Assembly: GCA_029532415.1 (NCBI GenBank)
Contig: JAQOTA010000012.1
Coordinates: forward strand, 62,001 to 126,000
Length of the DNA: 64,000 bases
Source of the DNA: Marasmius tenuissimus
Lineage: Eukaryota > Basidiomycota > Agaricomycetes > Agaricales > Marasmiaceae
Direction: 5' to 3'
Shown: positions 44,945-55,339 of the stretch, in pieces
Layout: each line of letters opens with the position of its first letter
Position numbering within the stretch: the first letter of the stretch is position 1
Notes under the pieces: model-generated
Databases searched by the model: none
What the model saw: only the letters and a program-made list of their open reading frames with translations
What the model was told of the DNA's origin: nothing
Made by a program: the position numbers and the translations under genes

Positions 44945-46651
44945 TCAAAAGAATCCCGACTCGTGTACTACGCCCAGTCTATAGGGATTATCATAATGAT
45001 GCATGCCCGTGGGAATAACGTGAAATCTCCAATCGATTTTGACGCCCAGATCCTTCGACTTTACCAGATCCAAAGCAGACGTCAAAATTTTAGCATTTCT
45101 TGGTAATACTATACCAAAATCCGCTGCAAAGCATCCGAGTCGAGCAGCTCTGGCACGGGACTCGATAAGAGCAACCAGAGCGAGTGCATGTTGTGGCGTA
45201 CAAAATCGGAAGGTGAGTCGCTCGACATTGGGATATTGAACGGACCCTTCGGAGGGCATGAGTGCCTCAATAACGGCGCCAAGATGTGATAGGAAGCTGG
45301 AGTCCCGAGGATGTAGATTTTCGTTCCAAGTGGGTGAACTGAGTGACAATGTAGTCAAAGAGGTCAGGTTGTCAAGGGTTCCACAGAAGCCATCTCCGAG
45401 GGGCATGGAGAGCTTCAGGCTCTCGAGTACGCACTGAGACCGTGCTATGAAGTTGCGGAAAGGAAGATGTTTATCTGTTGGGTAATATCTCTCGATGTTG
45501 CCATCGATGCCAAGGGGATAAAATACCGTCAAACTGAACGATAAATGAGTTAAGGCAGGGGCTGTAAAAGACTCGAAAATGTCGTTGACCCCCGATTCAA
45601 ACTCCTCGCTCCACCAACCGGTCAATTCGAGGTTGAGCCTACGGAGGCGGTTCCAGTGCTTGGACTGAACGGTCGAATGTGTCGGGATTATCACATTCTC
45701 TTGAATGCTCAGGACACATTCTGACAATAATGGGCACGACTCCACGAGCAGGTGCATAAAAGGGACGGATTCGATGCTCGGAGCGGCGGACACCGGGAGT
45801 CTCAATTCCAGGAGATGTAAACGTGCCCAATGTACTGGAAGATTTAACGGAGCGGAGTCCACGAGGGCAGTGATACGAAGCCGTCGTAGTGATGGCGAGG
45901 CCCCAACCGCGTGTATAAAGGGTGGTGGGTATTGACTGGGATTTAGCCTAGCTTCACGTTCCATGATTGCATCTTCCTCGAAATCTTCCAACAGGGGTAA
46001 GTCTTCCTTCGACAGAGCATTGAAGGGAGCCAAAGCAGAGGCGGGTAAATGAGAAAGTGCTATAGACTTCCAACGTCGAGAATACTTCACCATGATCTTG
46101 GTGAAATCAGAGTGGTCGTAACCTGATTCCGCCGCCAACGACAAATGAAGGGGAAGCGATCCAGACCTCCTCAACCACAGCTCAAAACCTTCCTTCCTGA
46201 GGTTGAGCCATGAGACGAAGTCGTCACTTGGTGAACTACGGGAGGGATTTGGCAAGTAAAGATGGAGGGAAGTCCATAGTCGTGGAGTGTTCAGGACGAC
46301 TTCGCGCCATCGTTGACATATGGCGGTAAGCGCGAGGGGCGCTTCCGCTGTGCTGCGGACAGGAAGATAATTGTCGGGTAGACAATGAACAAAGACTTCT
46401 GCCCACAGTTCTCCAGGCAACCGGCGAAATGGCGATACGAGATTGCGGTGTCGACTAACAAACTGCTGTAATATGTCGCGCTGAGCCTGCAAGCGGGAGA
46501 TCTCTTCATCGATTCTCCTGATTTCTTCCTCCGGATTGCAAAGCATGGCGTGGATTTCATCAATTTCTTCCTTCAAAGGCACGTAGTTCGTGTCGAGGAC
46601 ATCCGTAAATCGTGTCGGTACGGGAGAACCACCCTTTGAGACCAGCGTCAT
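44945..46651 (-). CDS. F-box protein, coiled-coil family, copy 3 (568 aa)
   Basis: A single exon on the minus strand from ATG 46651 (MTLVSKGGSPVPTRFTDVL). It has DTNYVPLKEEIDEI, the coiled coil EEEIRRIDEEISRLQAQRD, and an F-box HRNLVSPFRRLPGELWAEVF, then VHCLPDN and ICQRWREVVLNTPRLW. The leucine-rich body ends with YPNVERLTFRFCTPQHALAL and LGVKIDW. It lies head-on to the decayed copy at 44.3-44.6 kb, about 320 bp from it. Role by family: SCF adaptor. Confidence 0.88.
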   Translation of the reverse strand: MTLVSKGGSPVPTRFTDVLDTNYVPLKEEIDEIHAMLCNPEEEIRRIDEEISRLQAQRDILQQFVSRHRNLVSPFRRLPGELWAEVFVHCLPDNYLPVRSTAEAPLALTAICQRWREVVLNTPRLWTSLHLYLPNPSRSSPSDDFVSWLNLRKEGFELWLRRSGSLPLHLSLAAESGYDHSDFTKIMVKYSRRWKSIALSHLPASALAPFNALSKEDLPLLEDFEEDAIMEREARLNPSQYPPPFIHAVGASPSLRRLRITALVDSAPLNLPVHWARLHLLELRLPVSAAPSIESVPFMHLLVESCPLLSECVLSIQENVIIPTHSTVQSKHWNRLRRLNLELTGWWSEEFESGVNDIFESFTAPALTHLSFSLTVFYPLGIDGNIERYYPTDKHLPFRNFIARSQCVLESLKLSMPLGDGFCGTLDNLTSLTTLSLSSPTWNENLHPRDSSFLSHLGAVIEALMPSEGSVQYPNVERLTFRFCTPQHALALVALIESRARAARLGCFAADFGIVLPRNAKILTSALDLVKSKDLGVKIDWRFHVIPTGMHHYDNPYRLGVVHESGFF

Positions 46652-49600
46652 CTCTGAATTCTACAAATTTTTTCAATAAGATCCTGTGAGTGATAACTGA
46701 GTGAGAAGTAGACTACGTACGTATGTCAAGGGTATCAAGCGATTTGGGCCGGTTTTAGAGACGGGGCTTCGCTCGAGCTCTTGAAGGAGGTGGTACGAAG
46801 TCAAGCCGTGTTGTACAGCACCCGGTTCAGGAACAACGTGTGCATGTGATAAATGACCACGATCACATCGGTGATGAACCGGTACCCCTTGTCCACCAGG
46901 CTCAAGTTGATTTTCGAACATCTAATACGAGCTGGAACATTCTCTGAGCAACTTCGACCGTCAATAACTTTTTCCGGAAGTGTTTGCCACGAAGTTTATA
47001 GACTACCAAATCACTTGAAGTCAAACCAGGTAGCGCACCACCATACCGATCGATATGTTATACGCTTTGTGTCTGGGACCTCACTTGCTCTCACGGATGA
47101 TAAGTTTATATGGGTGCCTAATGTGCGGTATGTAGAGCAAGAAGCTAACCAACACGAACAAATGAGGTACACAAGTAAACGAATAGTCATGAGCTTCAGT
47201 GGGCAGACACGAGTGAAACGAATTGGGAATAAATGATATTAGAACAGACAGCTGGTCATCCTCCTGGTGCCAAAAGATGACATCAGGTTTGTGCTCTGCC
47301 TCTACGGCCGATGCAGATCCCTGGTTCTGGCTACTCTGATTCGAGCTGCTGACAAGAACGGCAAGAAGTCATATAAGCCCGGGAAAGGTCATATCTGGAT
47401 CGAGTGAAAACGTAAGCGTGAGGCAAGGAAAGCAGAAATCAGGGACTAACCTCGTAAAGTAGTATCGCGTTCACTGCTGGACTTGGCAAGCGGGAAAGGG
47501 ACTCGAGCACCGGCGAGATTGGATGAAGGGAGTGTGGGCTGTTGCGCAATTGGTCACGGGACTTAAACGAGGTAATGCAACATGTAAATTGTGATGAATG
47601 GATCGAGGAGATATGATGCATCATCCATCGAGGTTATGGCTAAATGGCGAGGGCGGCAGTTCTCTCAACGATCTGGAGCGGAGGGCATGACGAAACTTTC
47701 GTTTCATTTTCCTCTTATAGCCGACGCATCTGCAGTCTATCGGAACGTGCCCAAGAGGCGGTTGAACGGTGTTGATAAGTTCGATCTTGCGTTGAGTTTC
47801 AATACGCGTCCCGACTCAAAACTAAACACACACTCACCCTTGCGGCTAGACCCATCTAGCCGTGAGTATTGGGCTCTCTTCCTTTCAACGCCTCCATATC
47901 TCCTCCCCAAGGATCTACTCAGTACTACGATGCGAGCGTGGGGATCTCAAGATACCAAAGTCCAGGAGCTGATCACCCGCAAAGGAAATATTGAGTACAA
48001 ACGAGTAAATCTGGTGGAAAGGATACGGAATGCACCGCAAGTACCAACTCATTCAAGGCGACTCGAGGTCCCAAGTCTTGATCATCGTAGGACCTTATCC
48101 GCTTTCAGAACGAAACGTCGCCGCCGTGGTCATACTCTCAGCCAGTTTGAATGGGGTGGCGCAGGTGGTGCGCACGGGTTCAAAGGAAGGACGTTCACTC
48201 AAACTCCACGGCCAAGACGAGAAAACAAACTGAGCCAGGTTGACGAACGAGCTGATGACGATGAATGTTTCGACGTGACGGGGAAGGTCCATTGAATGAA
48301 TCTCCCATTGTGTAGCGATGTATGATCAAAACTATAGTTCGAACATTTCAATACATCAATGTAGTCGAATGGTTTCTGTGCGAATCGTACAATCACTTAA
48401 TCGACATCAGACGCGAGGCATTCCGAGTCCTTCTTCAGCACAGATCTTGATGGATGGTAGGATACTGAGGACTCGAGCTCAAGGGAATATTGAAGTCGTC
48501 TGGTGAACAGGTCTCGCAGGAACATCAGCAAACGGGTTGTTGAAAAAGAAAGCTGTAACCTTGCCTTTAACATTACCAATCCCGTGTTCTTGCCCTCTGA
48601 TTTACTCCTGCGATTGGACTGTCCTCATTAACACATGGCCCCAATGATAGCCAGCCTTGGGCGGATGATCATGACAATAAGTTCGGTTTTTAAAGGAAGC
48701 GATGTGTTTCCAAAAGCCGAGCCTGGAACTATGAACAGCCTCATATGTCGACGGAAGGTTTGGTTGGTATGAGCATGACAAGGGAGATTACAAAGAAAAG
48801 GCAAGACCGAGACAACGAAAGATGGAACCCTAGATGGATACTGTGATGTGGTTAGAAATGTGCGAGAATAGAAAGTAATCACGAGACCGAACTCACGAGG
48901 TATATATGTAGTACGCCGTTACATTCCTCTCTAACCAGAGCAATGCTCTCATTTGCATCTTCAAATGGTGAGATAGCTTTCCCTCTCATACTCGCAAGCT
49001 CCAACAACGACCGAGAGTGTCCGCTGACTTCATGCAAGTCCGTTTTGAGTCCTGACCGAGGGTGTGCCGCAGATGCGAATTCTCCTATTGTTTGTTCTTT
49101 TGTATCGGCTCGAGACCGCCTGAACAAACCGCGACAGATCTAGGATCGCACATTCCCCATGATAAGGAAAGGCGACCCCACACCCTCTGGCTCCCTTCAG
49201 GGCGCGAACGTGCGGGATAGTAGCCGAAAGGGAGGGTACAAGCGGCAGGGCAGACGGTACGGGCGTACGAATGACAGCGAAGAGGTCGAGTGACGACCAG
49301 ACCAAGATTTATGTGGTAGAGGCCATCATGCTACCCCAAGGACAGAACAACCCAGAAGGAACGGGTGCCGGTGAGCTCGTACTAGGTCAAATGATGCAAG
49401 GCGAACTTATCCTCCTTCCTCCCCATTTCGCTAGAGTTGAGCGCCAATGGCCGTTCCCCACGGCTACCAAAGCACCCCGAGCCACCCTACTGACCCGAAG
49501 GCGTACAATGGTACATACAAGTCTAGGAAAGTACAGCACGAGTGTTTTGGTCTGGGGATGTATATCTGTATTGAGAACGGTGGCTGCGTGTATGGCCGCA

Positions 49601-52294
49601 TGGAGGTCTTTACGATGGGGTGCTGCATACCCGCCTGAAGACAGAATGCTGCTGTCCTGAGCGATAGGGTCATGCACGAACACAGTCAGGACATGGAATG
49701 GGGGCAGCAAGATTGTCGATCGTTCCAACGAGACACCTGTTTCGTCGAGTTGGATTGCAGAGACTCCGAGTTATCTGACTGAAGCAAATTCGAGACTCGA
49801 GAGTATGATGATGACCAAAGGCTAGGTTCTCTGTAGGCTGGCAAGAAACGAACATTGAGCCAGATGCTACGGCCCAAATTCGACGAGAACACACCTTCAT
49901 TATAGTAAAACCTGTTAGCTCCGCTACGGGAGAGGGAGCAATTGTTGTCACCCTCGTTCCTTCCGAGGTCCTCGTCACCGAGTCTCGAACTCCAAACCGG
50001 AACTACAGTCATGACCACAGATACCCCGACTATGACAAAGAGGAGGGGCAGAGGTGGCAGAGCTCCGAGTCAACCAGACTCGTTCTCTGCAGCATGCGTA
50101 GAAGGGAACGGTGAAGAGTACTCGGGAGAAAGGATGACTGAAGGGTATGTTGACGTTGAACGTGAACAACCAGTCAACCGATGTTTCGAGGCCACACGTT
50201 CGTGAGGCACTGAGTGGTGGCCAAAGACAACCTGGATGCGAGGATTCGTTACGGTATTGGCCCGGGAAGTATCCGAGAACGCTTTGCCCGGACGATACCC
50301 AACGATCGATCTATGTACCAGGGTAAAACTGGGCCAGCACAACGAGGTGTCGAGAACGAGGATAAGGGAATATCGTCCGACGTCAATTGGTCATGTCTGT
50401 AGATCCACCAGTCTTCGCAGGTTTGGTTCGACGACCTTGGTAAAGGCGGCGAATTCCTGACAATCAGAACCTAGAATAAGTAAAAAGAAGCGTCAGACGT
50501 AAATTCGAGCATGCAAGAAGGCCTAAACGCACTGTTGATCCCAGCTCGTATGATGAAATGACAAATTCACGGGCAGTAAAACACGTCGTCCGCCTCCACC
50601 TATAGCCTAACCCAATGAGGAGCGCAAATGGGCTCTACTCCAGCGTACAGTGATATCGTGCGAGGGGTTCGTTTCGTTGAAAGTTGGGTTGCCTGAAGTG
50701 CCACCGTCCTTGACAGGGAAAATCGATGGTTTTGGTTTTCTTGGTGTCGGCATGGCACTGGGCGGGGGCGAGCGGCGAAACTGGAGAGGAACATAGCTGG
50801 AGGAATTCGACAACATTCGTAGCCGCCAACACTGTTGCCGGGCTCGCAGTTCGGAAGTGATCGCGCAGAGGTGCTACTCCGAGACAGGTCAAGTCAGCCT
50901 CTAAGCCCAGTCATCGGAAAAGCCCGAGACTCACCCAAAGAAACTGATTCGAACGTCGTATTTCCTGCTACTGGTGTCTGTCTCAACTCAATTTCTGCGG
51001 CCGGCTCTTCCACCTAGCTGATCGCAAATGGTGGTGACCGGGATAAGCCGCAGCCTACTGGTCTGAATCGGTGTTCGACGATCGTTCTGAGCGGTATCAA
51101 AGTCATTGGACTTTCAGGACGGTCTGCTGGTATTGAATTTGATGGATTCGGGAGCCCCGCCGATTTCTTCTCGGTTCCACTGTTCTATTATTGGTGCAAA
51201 TGGGTGAAGGGCAACCTGAATGGCATCTGGGTGATAAAAGCACCCATTTACGTCTAGATCCGGGCAGCTGGATATCCTGATAGTGGGAGCATGTCAGCGC
51301 ATACTCCATAAAGAAAACAAACTAGAGCGCACCGAGAAAACCTGAATTCGTCAATCTTTGACATTTTCAACCTCATTTCCCTTTCACGGCCGGCGCAATT
51401 CCTCTTCCAACGTGCTCTGGGGTGTTTTTGAGTTTATGATGGCTGTGCCATCGTACGTGCGAAGCCGAGTCTGGCAACATTTGACGTGTATGATATGAGG
51501 TGTGAGCGTGAGCATACTGAGGAAGGTAAAGCACAATTTTGACGATGGTCTGGCAGTGATGGTTCGGAACAAGACAGCCCGATTACGTGATCAGTTGCGG
51601 GGGTTTGAGGGCGCTTACCGCGGCTTAGCCTACATACCTGCTCCTGGCCATCATCTCGAGGGAAGCTTGGCGGTCCAATTGCTGTTTTTTCCGTTACCTG
51701 GTATGGGTGTAGCATGCTCCCGCTACTCCTGCCCTCTACTCACTCACGTAAAATGCTATGGAACATAGCAGCGCTCCCGCGAGTCCCGCTTTCCACTGGT
51801 CGTTCTCCACGCGAACAATGAGGAGCAAGGCTACTGATCCGCTATCATACTCAGTACATCGTGTACAGAGAATCAGTATGTCTTCGCAAAATCGACTTGA
51901 AGTTCCCGAACTCCCAAGTCAATTGCAACACCTCCAACGCAACAACGACACCATGAACCATTTTCTACACCGGTAAAGTTGAATTTGAATGAAGGAAATA
52001 CCTCTGCATCCATCCTGTTACCTCTGGTGAGAATTTTATTGAAGTTGCCAGACGTTTCAATTTCTTATAAAGTCATCTGTGTACACAGGAAACACACTCA
52101 AGCGAGAAAGAACGTCAATGACTATCCTGGGCTTCAAGATGTGCAAGCAACAAAGATGCCATACGAGGTGTAGTTACTGGAGCGTAGATCGCGCGTAAGG
52201 TACTTGATTGAAGGAACCACCAGTCACAGAACAATATCCAGGCGTTCTGGAAGGGCTATCAACATTGGGGTGACTTAGGCGATCTCAGCGGACT
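46652..52294. other. long gene-poor stretch
   Basis: About 5.6 kb without a recognisable gene. One long open frame (47594-48295, +, 233 codons plus stop, ATG start) is longer than expected by chance, but shows no domain, no splice context and an odd basic composition in its second half (TKRRRRGH). Other frames at 49.3-49.7, 50.6-50.9 and 51.9 kb are short and unsupported. It could hold diverged remnants that I cannot identify. Confidence 0.4.
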
Positions 52295-52560
52295 AGATTT
52301 GTGAAATCCCCACTCAATTCTCACATCAAGATTCTTCGACTCTGCCAGTTCAAGCATCGGTCAAAGCTCTAGCGTCGCCCGACACCACTTTCTCGAATTG
52401 CACCGTGAACGGCTCGAGTCGAGTAACTCCAGTACGGGATTCAACAGGGTCGACTGGTGCGAAGGCATGTTCTGGTGTACAAGATCCAAAGATGAGTCGT
52501 TCAATATTTGGACGCCGAATTGACCCGGACAAAGCCGAAGGATTGACGGTGTTATGAGTA
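52295..52560 (-). pseudogene. C-terminal remnant of a coiled-coil F-box gene
   Basis: Read on the minus strand it gives RRPNIERLIFGSCTPEHAFA and PVDPVESRTGVTRLEPFTVQ. After a frameshift near 52350 it gives LELAESKNLDVRIEWGFHKS. These match the C-terminal landmarks of the genes at 41463 (YPDIERLIFRRYPPQQAFAL, LDVRIEW) and 46651. No N-terminal part or F-box is present nearby. Confidence 0.7.
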
Positions 52561-53238
52561 CTTGTGGTAGAAAATCTACGTTTTCTGAACATTGAGCTCG
52601 AGTTTGAAGTCTCACTACGACTCGGAGAGGCAATTGTGCTGGGACGTGAGAACTTGAAGGTCCGACACGCGACATTCATCTGGGTCGTTTGATACATTTG
52701 CATTGAAAACTCGGGAGAAATATGTTGTTGAAGAGCCCGACTATGATCCTTCAGGCCCCAACAATTAGATCTCTGCGCCAAGACAAGAGATCGAGTACAT
52801 ATGCCTAGATAGCCACCTGATGCTATGATGGCGGTGGAGCCCAAAGCACTGCGCCACATTTGACGGACTGAACAACTTGAGTTCTTGTGTCTCGCCTTCA
52901 AGTCACGCTCTGACATTCTTGGCAACTCACACTTATATTAGGGCCCACTACAACCTTTCGATGAAGCACCACTGGCTGAGGGTACCAAGATTTATATAGA
53001 AAAATCGATTCAACCCGGCGAGAAAGTTGGCAAATAAGCACATAGTAAGTGATGTCATTGATTAGCGGTACATACAACAAGTACATCCTGATGATACGTC
53101 TAGCCCAATAAAAAGTGAAGATGTAAATACAAAGAGATGAGATAAAACAAGTGTGAATGAGTTACGTGTGGCCCAATGAAAGTGTGGAAATCAGATGAAT
53201 GAAGCTAAATCAGAACAAATACCAGAAGAGTCCGGTCA
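52561..53238. other. intergenic stretch
   Basis: Nothing recognised. The part nearest 53239 would be the 3' untranslated region of the CVNH gene. Confidence 0.4.
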
Positions 53239-55163
53239 TCAGCAAGAGTGACCATTGGCCTTAGAGATGCCCGCAGAGCTCTCCATTTGGGCTGCGAGAG
53301 ATTTCAAGAAATTCGCCTGGGTCCGCGCAGAACGCGTTGTCGCTAAGCTGAGTTCCCGCTCCATTAGGATCTCAGCATGCTGCTGGAATTGCGCGATGGC
53401 CAAAGCACTGACTTCCGTCATCGACTGCATGATAAGTCCGTCGACACACCTGGAAAGATCTGTCACCATGTTGCGCGTGATCTTCTCGGTGTAGTTGGTC
53501 GTAATCTCCTTGATGACAGTCTCCTGCATCTTGTGGCAAGCCTTGATAACCTCCGTCTTCGCCGCCGAGAAGAGCCTCTCAATCTCAACCTCGATCAAGC
53601 TCTTGACCTGCGTGGTAACGACGTCCGTGACGGTGTGAGTCACCTCCCGTTCGATATCCCCCTTCAAAACTGTCCGAATATGCTTCGCCGACATCTCCCT
53701 GAACTCCTCCGTCACCTCCGTCACGACATGTTTGACAGCCGACTCGGCGATTTGTCGGAAAGAAGATCTGAATGTGCTGAAATCCAGCAAAAACTCCGGG
53801 TTGGGCTCGCTAACGACTTTGAACTTCATCCACTTTGCTTCGCTGAACATCTCAGACAGGTCATGGCTGCCTTCGATGACCTTGACCTCGAATTTGCCCT
53901 TGAACACCTGAATGTAGTTGTTCAGACACAACATACAAAAACAGGAACCAAAGTCTGACGTACATGAAGGTAGCGGCTGAGGTCCAAAGTTGATTTCCTC
54001 ACAGCTTTCGCGTCACTGTGGTCACAGTAGCATTGGGCTTCAAGGATCCATGGCGAGTCTTTCTGAAGACGGATACTGGGAGGGTGGCAGCTCGACATGA
54101 ATCCATTGCGTCCCCAGACAAGATGTCCCGCGACAACACCGATGTGATCCTTGAGGTCGAAGGTAATGTTCTCGTATTTCCCGTTGGACTGGAGGCATCG
54201 TCCTGAGAGTACGGATCCGCAGAGGTGCAGATTGTCGACACTGAATTTCATGTAGGCGGAGGATCGTTCCTCGTACGTGTACGTCCTGGGGGGTTTATGG
54301 TTTTTAGTTGGTCTTTCAGTAATGTTAGTAATGGGCCGCTTACTCCGACGTCGACTTATGCGTAGATTTGTACAGCCTAAGACGTTCAGAGAAGCTTTCT
54401 TGGTAAGCTGGAGGCGGCGTGGCACTATTGAAAATATTAACAGCCAACGACGTATGAAACATAGAAGATTTAAACTTACGGGGATTGCGGCGGGGTCTGC
54501 TCCTTTGGGTCGAATACCAACTTCTCGTCTACGAAGCGGATCTTGTGACTGAGGTCAACTTTCGCCCGACTCCAGGTTTTTTCATCTTTCATTCGAAGCT
54601 CTCCAGTGAGCACGGAACCCTCAAGTGAAAGATGCCGTGCAGTCTTTGAAAAGCCCTGAGCCTCCCAACTGAATGTGCCGTCTATGTTTCCTAGACACTT
54701 GTCTAGGTCCAATCTGTGGTCGTGGCCCTTGTGTGTAACGTGAAGGTACGAGTTCTCGAGGCGGGTATGGGTGCAAGAACCGCCGAAATACATTGGGGCA
54801 GCTAAACGAAAACCAAAGTTAGTGGGAGACGTCTTTACTTTAGATCATAGACTTACTAGTGTTACCCTTGGATTTGAATACCAGTTTCCCATCCACGACG
54901 TGGATGATTTGACTGAGGTCAACTTGAGCTCGGTTCCAAGTCTTCTTGTCCGCCTTTTGAAGCTCTGCAGTGAGCACAGATCCCTCAAGGAGTACCTTCT
55001 GCGCAGACTTTGGGAAGCCCGAGTGACCTTCCGTCCACGTAAATGCGCCATTGATGTTTCCTAGACCTTTTTCAAGATCCAAGGAAATGTTTTGACCCTT
55101 GTGAGTGACATGAAGGGTAGAGTTCACAAGGCGGGGGTGGGTGCAAGAACTGTCGAAAGGCAT
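53239..55163 (-). CDS. triple CVNH-domain lectin with helical C-terminus
   Basis: Predicted 566-aa protein on the minus strand from exons 55163-54857, 54801-54480, 54424-54344, 54285-53964 and 53907-53239. All four introns are 55-58 nt and in frame. Three cyanovirin-N homology domains follow each other. Domain 1 (about residues 4-100) has SSCTHPRLVNSTLHVTHKG and DLEKGLGNINGAFTW. Domain 2 (about 107-200) has GSCTHTRLENSYLHVTHKG and DLDKCLGNIDGTFSW. Domain 3 (about 246-345) has LHLCGSVLSGRC, DLKDHIGVVAGHLVWGRNGF and DLSRYLHVFKGKFEV. Domain 3 keeps both cysteine pairs typical of the fold, while domains 1 and 2 keep little or none. The last about 190 residues (after STFRSSFRQIAESAVKHVV) are long amphipathic helices. 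CVNH proteins bind mannose-type glycans. No signal peptide is present, as in cytosolic fungal defence lectins. The ATG at 55163 follows a possible leader intron (55220-55172); an in-frame ATG at 55199 is the alternative. Confidence 0.85.
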
Positions 55164-55328
55164 GATCCTAGCTATCCAAACGGGGTTAGTTGAGGTCATT
55201 CTTGCGAGTCAGTAACGGACTTGCCAATAATGCAGATACGGTATATATGAAGGTAGTGTAGTGTTTGGGCGAAGAGTGTGGTGAGGACCGTGGTTGAAGA
55301 ACTGGACATTGACGATCCCAAGAATCCA

Positions 55329-55336
55329 CTTTTATA
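55329..55336 (-). promoter_or_regulatory. TATA box of the CVNH gene
   Basis: TATAAAAG on the minus strand, about 166 bp upstream of the predicted ATG. Confidence 0.5.
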
Positions 55337-55339
55337 GGT

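Noticed and set aside
47594..48295. Open frame of 233 codons plus stop on +
   Set aside because: Longer than expected by chance, but no family, no introns and an odd basic tail; kept only as a note on the gene-poor stretch.
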